From the NCBI GenBank assembly GCA_003158415.1, contig PMJA01000395.1, positions 1,991-25,513 of the forward strand: DNA of 23,523 nucleotides. Reading direction: 5' to 3'. Below are positions 10,701 to 16,581 of the stretch, in pieces. A model generated the notes under the pieces. The model did no database searches, was not told where the DNA came from, and saw nothing but the letters and a program-made list of their open reading frames with translations. Position 1 is the stretch's first letter. The number at the start of each line of letters is the position of its first letter. This DNA is from Methylobacter sp. GTDB taxonomy: Bacteria > Pseudomonadota > Gammaproteobacteria > Methylococcales > Methylomonadaceae. Both the position numbers and the translations under genes were made by a program.

Positions 10701-11071
10701 GGCGAACTACAGATATTGCAGCATATCTAATCGCTCACAGTGGCTTTAAATGTCAAAAATATATTTTAGAGTTGTTAAATAGAAGATTGAAAGATTTGAG
10801 TCGAGATATTCAAAAGCCACTTGCAAGCACATCGAATTGGAAACGTTGGGATGCAGCTCTTAAAACTACGTTTTGGATATACGGGTTAACTAAATGGATT
10901 GATTACCACTTAACATCACCATTACAAAACTTAATTCAACCATTATTGTTAGCCACAGTTGATGAGGCTTATAAATTGAGTATGCACAGATCAATAAGTG
11001 AGTGGGAATCCCTTAATTATGCTGGCGGTGAATTTTCAATATTTCTCAAGGATAGGAGCGAGTTCAACTAA
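7790..11071 (+). CDS. Large PLD-like protein, VPA1262/YjiT-type defence-associated family (tentative)
   Basis: A 1093-residue protein with no signal peptide or membrane segment. Residues 1 to about 420 are an unrecognised N-terminal region. The middle (about 435-565) reads like a phospholipase-D-superfamily domain: a strand with IIIFDPYFED (441-447 FDPYFED), then SFHDRYILI with H510-D511-R512, then GFHLSNS at 526-532. This is the arrangement of single-HKD-like nucleases, with the lysine of HxK replaced. From about 590 to the end it is long and helical. Proteins of this size and layout sit beside Type I systems; the match to VPA1262-type proteins is from memory and tentative. It follows hsdR by 110 AT-rich bases. 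The gene is far more AT-rich than hsdR (14 of 60 bases are G/C in 9061-9120, against 32 of 60 in 5461-5520), which points to separate origin. Its 3' end overlaps the convergent toxin gene by 8 bases. Confidence 0.72.
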   Translation: MSISLETLIYDERLHVLFKSVNAHSAVQLWFLQIQKGEKTETRLLYGRILPYSFHNNKWSAPDEDSFKSFSDYQAQVIRINLYCEASKLIELMSSLSSGKNISCISHDLQLDMSPALQKRFGEFCLVDKFCYRPVSYLPMREDFDSRGLKSPHGSAGAFSGALTPFGKNVLFLNNGEIDNALLSYAVDQINTDTGMSFGKEDVARLGDLELLVFPTLDDHERNLFQTKWKENGNIRVLSVLFEQGKCSLYDTFHIKVSFTNDHQTVHSSLKTVHQVSGELVSADFELPEYLNKIIDGLSVEIHAQKSNDNSAVLYCQYGVGFIREIGFTLHNVSASVTGTVKSDWLTKVTKMPKDSARIIAAQSINQGTASSYSVVGGRQADPWVSINRNAKAQLEKFQPTPSEGRFFKRYKDGDGSGRLEFQVWIKNILNSHQKHQIIIFDPYFEDAGITLLVPNASTDNDCIVFTTSESPKSSDPQRLNNIERCCEQLSVLVKRIRLRIFALPKDSFHDRYILISEKSGEPLKGFHLSNSIQKANENFPLLITPIPPDVLIKVNNYALEILNENLKTDVAPFFDSKAPHDKNEARRRHEPLLFLDEKEAGTVLATWTGVQDLKNLRSQPLKAKLEQLGFLQGESLNGDKFSNCANIFSFLGQIDSITFNQYWDVAGNILANTPSGDLLDSCKISDVVALCDALLIYLKGKVSEKSLDAFDAQDAFSYCQSLKNDSIDKILHFGRTSNFYHGMKFNAISWADYYAIKILWHHNPNHFLDFIEAATKLISSNGDYKQKQIKIYSILAQAIDEISLNIEFGLTETQISLLINRNNDFLKWFGYCALETAIIKNNGLLPIITNMQESEKIMLLGWMINRTAIKDTEKNSLFGTLVSEYLAAFPSVLAKDDVIVCIDSLRGHMRKLGWCEPWLFNQIVMPLIDKDRINFDDLAAIWMDEMEELFKGNLSDQSGGFSFANFSNEGRTTDIAAYLIAHSGFKCQKYILELLNRRLKDLSRDIQKPLASTSNWKRWDAALKTTFWIYGLTKWIDYHLTSPLQNLIQPLLLATVDEAYKLSMHRSISEWESLNYAGGEFSIFLKDRSEFN

Positions 11072-11570
11072 GTAATACTTTTTCAGCCGTAGCCAAAGGT
11101 AAAAATAGAACTCTTGGCAAACTGCCAAGCTGGCGGAAGCCATGGTGCTTATAAAAGTTCACAGCTTGTTCGTCCTTGGCGTCCACCAATAAGGCAAACG
11201 AAGCAGGGGCGGCAGTCATTGCCTTCATAGCGGCATCCGCCAGCAATGCTTTTCCCAATCCGCGCCCCTGATACCGCCGATCTACCGCTAAACGCCCGAT
11301 GCGAACAGCTGGCATTGTAGGATAACGAGGCAGACGCCTTGCATCATCAGGAGGTAAATCAGGTGTGGATATGCTGGCCGATGCTATCGTATAGTAGGCT
11401 GCCACTTGACGGGTCACAACTTCGACGGCCACAAAGCAATTCGCTATACGGCGGCGGATGTCTTGCGTGACTTGCGTCTGAAAATAGTGGTCAAGCTGGG
11501 CTTCGCCGCTGGCAAACGCCAAGCGGTCATGGCTGCTTTCCAAGGCTTCGAGAAGGAAAGGAGAGGTCAC
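11064..11570 (-). CDS. GNAT-family acetyltransferase toxin (TacT-like)
   Basis: Toxin of a class-II toxin-antitoxin pair. Relatives such as TacT and AtaT acetylate the amino group of aminoacyl-tRNA and block translation. The 168-residue product has the GNAT fold: acetyl-CoA-binding loop RYQGRGLG at about 99-106, preceded by the strand VRIGRLAVD, and FYKHHGF at 139-145. Y140 coincides with the catalytic tyrosine of TacT. Translation starts at a GTG that overlaps the antitoxin stop (GTGA at 11567-11570), so the toxin is coupled to and made after the antitoxin, the usual order for this family. The toxin's stop overlaps the stop of the convergent 7790-11071 gene. Which tRNA it targets cannot be read from sequence. 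Confidence 0.92.
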   Translation of the reverse strand: MTSPFLLEALESSHDRLAFASGEAQLDHYFQTQVTQDIRRRIANCFVAVEVVTRQVAAYYTIASASISTPDLPPDDARRLPRYPTMPAVRIGRLAVDRRYQGRGLGKALLADAAMKAMTAAPASFALLVDAKDEQAVNFYKHHGFRQLGSLPRVLFLPLATAEKVLLS

Positions 11571-11851
11571 TTAACACCGAACAATTCACGATGCTTCTCA
11601 AAAGCCCGATAGAGGGCGGCTGTCGGTTCGGGTGGATTAAGGATGCTTTCAGCAAAAAGACGTTGGTCGTCAATCGAAAGACGGATGATGTCGGTCATTT
11701 CGATAGTCTGCCGTGCCGCTTCACTAGAGGCTGCAACGACAAAATCAGTCAGTGTTCGCCCTTGTATTTCAGCGGCGCGTTTCAACATCGCATGGACATG
11801 GGCTGGCAAGCGAGCTTCGAGACGGGCAGTTTGTGATTTTGTTTCTTTCAT
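11567..11851 (-). CDS. DUF1778 (TacA-like) antitoxin
   Basis: A 94-residue antitoxin, first gene of the operon with the GNAT toxin. The N-terminal part (RLEARLPAHVHAMLKRAAEI) is the ribbon-helix-helix DNA-binding segment of the DUF1778 family. The C-terminal part (about 55-94, with DQRLFAESILNPPEP) is the flexible segment that wraps around and inhibits the acetyltransferase. The family represses its own promoter together with the toxin. No Shine-Dalgarno sequence precedes the ATG, and the only convincing -10 element lies 6 bases upstream, so the mRNA probably starts at or next to the ATG. No other in-frame methionine occurs before residue 22, within the DNA-binding segment, so this start is the best available. 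Confidence 0.92.
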   Translation of the reverse strand: MKETKSQTARLEARLPAHVHAMLKRAAEIQGRTLTDFVVAASSEAARQTIEMTDIIRLSIDDQRLFAESILNPPEPTAALYRAFEKHRELFGVK

Positions 11852-11857
11852 ATTTTA

Positions 11858-11887
11858 ACTATACGGCAATATGCCGTACGAAGTCAA
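11858..11887 (-). promoter_or_regulatory. Promoter of the toxin-antitoxin operon
   Basis: Read on the minus strand, TTGACT (11887-11882) and TATAGT (11863-11858) are separated by 18 bases. They match the sigma-70 -35 and -10 consensus in 5 and 4 of 6 positions. The first base of the antitoxin ATG lies 7 bases after the -10, so transcription should begin at about the start codon. Confidence 0.7.
11862..11878. promoter_or_regulatory. 17-bp palindromic operator of the TA operon
   Basis: TACGGCA-ATA-TGCCGTA is a perfect inverted repeat with 7-base arms. It fills most of the space between the -35 and -10 elements and overlaps the upstream edge of the -10. Ribbon-helix-helix antitoxins bind such palindromes, so occupation by the antitoxin or the toxin-antitoxin complex would exclude RNA polymerase. 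Confidence 0.72.
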
Positions 11888-11906
11888 CTATCTTGATAAC
11901 AGCCAT

Positions 11907-12212
11907 TGTCACTTTTTAAAGTCGATGTCAGCAGTAATCAGCCTGAGCCAGCGTAGAATCTCGATGGGCCACTCGGCATAACAGAAATTTGTAACCAACT
12001 GCATGAATGGGTTGTCGCGAAACTTGAAAGTTATGCGACAATCAAGCAACCCCAGTAAAATCAGCGTTTTTTATGTCGCAAAAATATGGTGCTAAAGTAC
12101 ATATTTTCGATACACTTTTGCGACATTACTTTTTGAGTTTCAGCTTCATCCCCCAAATGCTCCGCTGACAGCGGCTTTGACAATCTGCTGACACCGACTT
12201 TGAAAAGTGACA
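11907..12212. repeat. 306-bp foldback/MITE-like element with 28-bp inverted ends
   Basis: The left end (11907-11934) starts TGTCACTTTTTAAAGTCG and the right end (12185-12212) is its inverse complement in 26 of 28 positions; the element therefore begins TGT and ends ACA. Three copies of a 17-bp unit, consensus GCTGACA-SCGRC-TTTGA with small deviations, lie at 11916-11932 (inverted), 12164-12180 and 12187-12203. The last two are 23 bases apart, as transposase-binding sites of Mu/Tn7/Tn5053-type elements often are. Between the ends is a nested hairpin: ATGTCGCAAAA at 12073-12083 pairs with 12116-12126, and AAAATATG 12081-12088 pairs with 12100-12107. No target-site duplication is evident. No coding sequence lies inside. 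Confidence 0.7.
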
Positions 12213-12568
12213 TATGGCGCAACCTTCTGATGTTTAGTCTGCCGGAAAACAGATGTTTTCCGATGGGTTTAATAAAATACCACTTTTGCCGCTAAAATCG
12301 GCCTCAATAATGTACGAAAAACGGTGTCGCTATGGTGTGTTATACGGAAACTACGGACAATTGGTTTTCCGCGCATGATTATGGTCGCTATTGCCCAAAA
12401 TTGCACGAATCCTTACGGTCACCCTTAAACGGTCTCAACTGGAAAAATGCTTAAATGCATGGGTAGAGCCGCATCGACGGGTTTAAAAAATAAAATTTGA
12501 GCTTAAAAAAGCAGGAATTGATGTCTTGTTTTTAGGGGTTGCAGGATTTAGGTACATAAATAAACTTT
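12213..12568. other. Non-coding gap upstream of the pRiA4b-type gene
   Basis: No coding frame is supported here. The only structure I see is a 20-bp palindrome at 12243-12262 (CGGAAAACA-GA-TGTTTTCCG), and a run of A-rich DNA from about 12480 that leads into the next gene. No good promoter or strong Shine-Dalgarno sequence was found before the ATG at 12569. Confidence 0.5.
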
Positions 12569-13807
12569 ATGAAAAATAAAAAAGCGACACTGACACCGGA
12601 TCAAATCCAGTGTTTAAAAAATCAGACCTTCAGCGATAATGAACCAGGAACCCTGCTAAAGGATTTTTCTAGCCTGCTCGATTTTATCGGCCCTGGTGGC
12701 ATTCCAGTCTCTGGAAAAAATCATCTAATAGCTATCAAGCTGCTTCCACAACTTAATCAACTGATGTCACATCCTTTAGATGTGACGTTGAAACGACCCC
12801 AGCAAAAATCCTTTCCTCACATCAATGGCTTGTATCTTTTGCTGAGAGCATCAGGATTAACGCAAATCGCTTTTGAAAAAAAGGCAGCGAAATTGATGCT
12901 GGATACTAAAGTATTTGCCGACTGGACGTCATTGAATCCAATGGAACGTTATTTTGCTTTATTGCATGCGTGGTGGCTTCGAGGCAGAGCCGACATTATT
13001 GGAGAGGGCGATAGGGGGTGCGAAAACGGTTTGTATGGCGGCCTATCTTTCTTTCAATATGCTCTGAACGACGGCCTCAGCCTTAAAGAAAAAAAATCCA
13101 ATGATTTAGGCTATCTTCGATACAGTCCTGGTTTTCATAATATTGCGTTGATGGAGTTATTCGGCTTTATTCGAACTGAACAGGATGCTGCTTTGAGTGG
13201 AGACAACTGGCCCATCGTGGACATTTCCCCAACCACATGGGGCCATACACTATTAAATCATTTTTCCGAACACATCACTGCATTCTATAAGCATTTTAAA
13301 GATAAATCAGATGATGAGATGATTGCGTTATGGCGTTCTGAGTTAAAAACCTACATTCCTGCTCTGGAAAAAGACTTGAAGCAGCCTGAAGCTGAAGAAA
13401 TCCCAGATAGCCTCTGTATTTTTAAAGTCTCCCTTGGCTCAGCTTACCGGAAAATAGCTGTCCCAGGAATTACCAGCCTTGAAGCGTTAGCGGGTATTAT
13501 TTTAAGCGCCTTTAAATTCGATAATGATCATTTGTATGAATTTGTTTATAAAAACCGTTATGGGATAACAGAACGCGTTGTCCATCCTTATGTAGAGAAT
13601 GATGAGCGTTTTACTACTGATTGCGTAGTTGGTGAATTACCTTTACATAAAGGTATGGAGCTTACCTTCCATTTTGATTTTGGTGACGACTGGCGGTTTC
13701 AATTGGTTGTAGAGTCCATTGCAAGCAACGATTCCCACTGTTCAGGGCCAACAGTCATTGAACAAAAAGGCAACCCACCAGAACAATATTCAGACTGGGG
13801 CGAATGA
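12569..13807 (+). CDS. Plasmid pRiA4b ORF-3 family protein
   Basis: A 412-residue soluble protein. The C-terminal part (about 280-412) is a pRiA4b ORF-3 domain: IFKVSLGSAYRKIAVPGITS, LEALAGIILSAFKFDNDHLY, and the hallmark LTFHFDFGDDWRFQLVVE followed by the conserved EQKGNPPEQYSDW. The family is widespread on plasmids and mobile elements, and no biochemical role is established. The N-terminal ~270 residues (mostly helical, with PGGIPVSGKNHLIA and PMERYFALLHAWW) are the extension found in longer members. The protein ends right after the EQYSDWGE stretch, slightly shorter than members that carry an acidic tail, so the extreme C-terminus may be trimmed. It stands alone between repeat-rich gaps, which suggests cargo status. 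Confidence 0.85.
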   Translation: MKNKKATLTPDQIQCLKNQTFSDNEPGTLLKDFSSLLDFIGPGGIPVSGKNHLIAIKLLPQLNQLMSHPLDVTLKRPQQKSFPHINGLYLLLRASGLTQIAFEKKAAKLMLDTKVFADWTSLNPMERYFALLHAWWLRGRADIIGEGDRGCENGLYGGLSFFQYALNDGLSLKEKKSNDLGYLRYSPGFHNIALMELFGFIRTEQDAALSGDNWPIVDISPTTWGHTLLNHFSEHITAFYKHFKDKSDDEMIALWRSELKTYIPALEKDLKQPEAEEIPDSLCIFKVSLGSAYRKIAVPGITSLEALAGIILSAFKFDNDHLYEFVYKNRYGITERVVHPYVENDERFTTDCVVGELPLHKGMELTFHFDFGDDWRFQLVVESIASNDSHCSGPTVIEQKGNPPEQYSDWGE

Positions 13808-14116
13808 TTGTAATACAGAATATCCGACAAGGGTATATAGATAGCCATCACTAGATGTTCTCTGAACTCCTCCTGGCCGACTGCTGTCCGTCGCGGTAAT
13901 CAAGTTTTGGCCGCAAGCTGCCGGTCAATATCTCAAACCTCGCAGGACTGACTGTAACACCCCATACCGAAAACCCCTCTGAATTTGCCTCTCTATAATC
14001 CAGTAAAAACAAGGCTTCCAGCGTGGCGGTTTTGTCATACCGTAAACACTTGATACCGGTAAGGCTTTTTAAAAGAGTGCTTTATACCCACACAGTAAGG
14101 AGTCTAAGAAACGAAG

Positions 14117-14269
14117 GGATACTGGTTGGCGAACTCGATTTTTAACGATTTTCGCCCCACAAGCCATGCGATTCGACAGACTTAACAGCATCATGCCCCC
14201 AATTTTGACCGAATTCGCGTCGGTTTTTTGTTAATCCTCCCTACCGACTTGAATTCGCCAACAGTATCC
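14117..14269. mobile_element. 153-bp MITE-like element with flanking GAAG repeats
   Basis: The ends are an imperfect inverted repeat: GGATACTGGTTGGCGAACTC at 14117-14136 and the inverse complement of GGATACTGTTGGCGAATTC at 14251-14269 (18 of 20 positions, one gap and one mismatch). The bases immediately outside are GAAG on both sides (14113-14116 and 14270-14273), which fits a 4-bp target-site duplication. No transposase is encoded. The parent transposon family is not recognised. Confidence 0.55.
14208..14229 (+). terminator. Weak Rho-independent terminator candidate
   Basis: ACCGA (14208-14212) pairs with TCGGT (14220-14224) around a 7-base loop and runs into six T residues (14224-14229). 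It lies inside the MITE-like element and about 400 bases after the pRiA4b-type gene, pointing in that gene's direction. The five-pair stem is short. Confidence 0.35.
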
Positions 14270-14344
14270 GAAGGTTTTTTAAACACACAAGCCGCATGAA
14301 ATTAATTACTTGACTATCATGTAATTTTGTCAATCGTTGTACGA

Positions 14345-15508
14345 TTACAAACCACCGACATTTTCATAATCTTTTTCCGTTAAACTCTGCGAAGCAACTA
14401 CATAAAACTTACCATCAATAATCCATTCAAAAGCACTTGCAAGACATGGCACCATAGTCGGATTATTATCTGTAATTGTAAATAGGCTCTGACCTACTTG
14501 GTGCATCCCCGGCAGATTATCTGGATTGTAAAGAAATACATCCATGTTTATTTGTGGCATGTTTTCCATACCTAATGGTAATGAACCAAATCGATTTTTT
14601 AGTACATCGCCGTATTGCATCGTGCCATTGGTAGAACACCACGAAACTATCTTGCATATCGCCGATTCTGTAATACGAATTAACTCTTCATTATCCGGGC
14701 GAGTACCTTCTATTCCACGGCCATGTACAACATATGTTCCGATTTGCAAGGGTGGATCATAATAATGTGTGAGTTCTACAGGCCCTAATTGCATATGTGC
14801 GCACATATCGTGGAGCGCACAGTAGAATTTGAAAAGGCTGTCTTCTTCATGATTGATAGCAATAGGCCAAGATTTATCGGTTATTTGATCACTGTCTAAA
14901 CAAGTCTCAAATACCTTTCCTTGATGGTAAATTACCCCTACGTTTAAAACACACACATAATTTGGCCACAAGGCTGCTGGTATTTTCGCTTCCCACTCCC
15001 TAAGATTATCAAGAAGCGAGTTAAGCGAGTTACCCGCTAGGCTGTAAGCGAAAACTATTCCGAATGGCTGTGGTCTTGAATGGAGCACTGTGAAGCCGCC
15101 ACCTATAGACTGCGAAACACATCCAGTTGGTGCCATTGATTTGAATACTTTTATTTTCTCAAGAGAATCGATAAATTCAGTCTTGGAAAGACCAGACTTA
15201 ACCTCGATTATTCCGTAAACACAGTCGATCGGAAAAACTTGGATGCTATCATCGTACAGTAGCTTCACGCCATTGAGATGGTCATAAATAACTACATCAC
15301 ATTGCCGTGACGACGTATCACGGACGCGGCCAACAATTTCCCCTGAACCAATCCCATATTTGGATGGTAGACGTCCTTCAGACAAGAAAGATCGAAGAGT
15401 GTTTTCACGAAACGTTCCTTTCGAACCGGAATGTTTGATTCCTGCTGATGCCTCAAAATCAAGGTGCATCTTCTGACTTATTTTTTGAAAAAGCGTTCTT
15501 GTATCCAT
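14345..15508 (-). CDS. DUF6602 protein, predicted PD-(D/E)xK nuclease-like
   Basis: A 387-residue soluble protein. The N-terminal third carries the DUF6602 pattern: FRENTLRSFLSEGRLPSKYG (33-52), then GSGEIVG (55-60), then RQCDVVIYD with D71, and CVYGIIEVKSGLSK with E102 and K104. The D...E-x-K on adjacent strands is the PD-(D/E)xK signature, so it may be a nuclease or a nuclease-fold sensor. The remaining ~270 residues are not recognised. Family members are frequent in defence islands and mobile elements; no experimentally proven role is known to me. It starts at an ATG with a strong AGGGAGGT ribosome site (15515-15522) six bases upstream. It lies 62 bases downstream of the recombinase gene on the same strand, so co-transcription is plausible; a TATAAT (15562-15557) in that gap without a good -35 could add a separate promoter. 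Confidence 0.82.
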   Translation of the reverse strand: MDTRTLFQKISQKMHLDFEASAGIKHSGSKGTFRENTLRSFLSEGRLPSKYGIGSGEIVGRVRDTSSRQCDVVIYDHLNGVKLLYDDSIQVFPIDCVYGIIEVKSGLSKTEFIDSLEKIKVFKSMAPTGCVSQSIGGGFTVLHSRPQPFGIVFAYSLAGNSLNSLLDNLREWEAKIPAALWPNYVCVLNVGVIYHQGKVFETCLDSDQITDKSWPIAINHEEDSLFKFYCALHDMCAHMQLGPVELTHYYDPPLQIGTYVVHGRGIEGTRPDNEELIRITESAICKIVSWCSTNGTMQYGDVLKNRFGSLPLGMENMPQINMDVFLYNPDNLPGMHQVGQSLFTITDNNPTMVPCLASAFEWIIDGKFYVVASQSLTEKDYENVGGL

Positions 15509-15570
15509 AAGCTGACCTCCCTAGCCTTCCTATTAAATGTATTGTCGAATTTTGGAATTATACCCTCACA

Positions 15571-16536
15571 TCAATAGTTCACCTTAAAAGTCGGGCTATC
15601 CTCTGGCCTCGTCTTGCGATGATCGTAAATTCGCGTCGTGGAAATGTTCGCGTGCCCCAGCCATTCTTGCACCTTGGCAATGTCGGCCTGATGATCGAGT
15701 GCATTGGTCGCCGCCGTCGCCCTCAGCGAATGCGCCCCAATTTTAAAACCCAGTTCTGTTGAGTAGGCCCGTACCAGCCGGTAAACGCCGTCTGGTGTGA
15801 TGGCGTTATTGAGTCCTCCGCCTGTGTTGTTTTTGACGGGGCGGAACAGCGCACCGTTCTCATCAGCCCCATGTCCAGCCATTTCCAGATAGTCGTAAAC
15901 CAATCCGCTGGCGGCGGGATGCAGCGGCACATAGCGGGTTTTCCCGCCTTTGCCGGACACATTCAGGTGCGGTACGCCGCGCCGTTCGTGTTTGAAATCT
16001 TTAACGGTCAGCTTGCACAGTTCATCACGGCGCAGGGCGTGATAAAGCAGGGTGGCTAAAATTGCGCGGTCACGCTTGGTTTTCAAGGTTGCGCCTTCGG
16101 GTGCATCCAATAGCTTTCGGGCTTGATGGTCGCCGAGCGCGGGTGTCCGGCCTTCTTGGCTGTCCACCTTGGGGCGTTTGACGCCTTTAACCGGATTATG
16201 GGTAACCGCGTTTTTCTCACAGAGATAATCGAACAAGGAAGCGAGCGCGGCCAGACGGTGGCGGATGGTGCTGCCGTTACGGTTGCGGCTTTTGAGGTCG
16301 TCCCTCCACGCAATCACATGAGCGCGGGTAACAGTTCTAAATTCTTCCGGATTCCGAATACCTACAAAGGCCATAAAATCTTTGATGGCGTTTTGGTAAG
16401 CGCGTTGGGTCGCGGGGCTGGTGAGGTTGGCAAACCATTCGATTTCCGGCGGCACGTCGGCGAGGCGTTGGAAGGCCTCGGCGGTGAGGAGTCGATTTTG
16501 GGTGTTGGGAAGGATGGCGATGGGGGGGCTGGTCAT
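15571..16536 (-). CDS. Tyrosine-type site-specific recombinase/integrase
   Basis: A 321-residue recombinase of the XerC/XerD-like class that breaks and rejoins DNA through a 3'-phosphotyrosine. The N-terminal SAM-like core-binding domain is about 33-110 (SPATQRAYQNAIKDFMAFVG, ending ALASLFDYLCEKNAVTHNPV). The catalytic domain carries the full set: R169 (LYHALRRDEL), K196 (SGKGGKTRYVPL), H269-x-x-R272 (HSLR), H295 (WLGHANIST) and nucleophile Y304 (TRIYDH). It is therefore likely active. The sequence belongs to a set of stand-alone integrases seen in many proteobacterial accessory regions, not to the integron IntI class (no IntI-specific insertion was seen). Its promoter is embedded in an inverted repeat just upstream. 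No good ribosome site precedes the ATG, and no other methionine occurs before residue 55. Confidence 0.93.
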   Translation of the reverse strand: MTSPPIAILPNTQNRLLTAEAFQRLADVPPEIEWFANLTSPATQRAYQNAIKDFMAFVGIRNPEEFRTVTRAHVIAWRDDLKSRNRNGSTIRHRLAALASLFDYLCEKNAVTHNPVKGVKRPKVDSQEGRTPALGDHQARKLLDAPEGATLKTKRDRAILATLLYHALRRDELCKLTVKDFKHERRGVPHLNVSGKGGKTRYVPLHPAASGLVYDYLEMAGHGADENGALFRPVKNNTGGGLNNAITPDGVYRLVRAYSTELGFKIGAHSLRATAATNALDHQADIAKVQEWLGHANISTTRIYDHRKTRPEDSPTFKVNY

Positions 16537-16541
16537 AGATT

Positions 16542-16581
16542 GAGTTTACTCTTGATAAAATACGTTATCAAGAATAAACGC
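16542..16581. repeat. 17-bp inverted repeat with 6-bp centre, candidate recombinase site
   Basis: The arms 16542-16558 and 16565-16581 match in 15 of 17 positions when one is inverted. The inner eight bases are perfect (CTTGATAA / TTATCAAG), and the centre is AATACG. Tyrosine recombinases act on two inverted binding arms around a 6-8 bp crossover region, and this copy sits 5 bases upstream of the recombinase start. It could be the core of the element's recombination site, an operator, or both. Confidence 0.55.
16543..16571 (-). promoter_or_regulatory. Promoter of the tyrosine recombinase gene
   Basis: On the minus strand TTGATA (16571-16566) and TAAACT (16548-16543) are 17 bases apart, agreeing with the sigma-70 consensus in 5 and 4 of 6 positions. 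The -10 is followed by six bases and then the ATG, so the transcript would be leaderless or nearly so. Both hexamers lie within the arms of the inverted repeat at 16542-16581, so recombinase bound there would block its own promoter. Confidence 0.55.

Larger units (their letters stand above)
13808..14344. other. Non-coding gap with a MITE-like insertion
   Basis: No coding sequence is supported on either strand in these 537 bases. The right part (14117-14269) is the inverted-repeat element listed separately. The left 300 bases hold no recognisable gene, RNA or strong hairpin. The gap separates the + strand pRiA4b-type gene from the convergent DUF6602 gene. Confidence 0.6.

Noticed and set aside
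11892..11899. Second CTTGATAA near the toxin-antitoxin promoter, as a partner attachment site for the recombinase
   Set aside because: Only nine bases match the left arm; neither the AATACG centre nor the right arm is present, so it is consistent with chance.
12013..12126. Cluster of TGTCGC/GCGACA motifs as ends of a second transposon
   Set aside because: The hexamer is not over-represented across the window; the cluster is better described as hairpins within the 11907-12212 element.
15571..16536. Recombinase as an integron integrase for the cassettes at 21083-22361
   Set aside because: I did not see the extra IntI-specific helix, and the gene lies 5 kb away with unrelated genes between.
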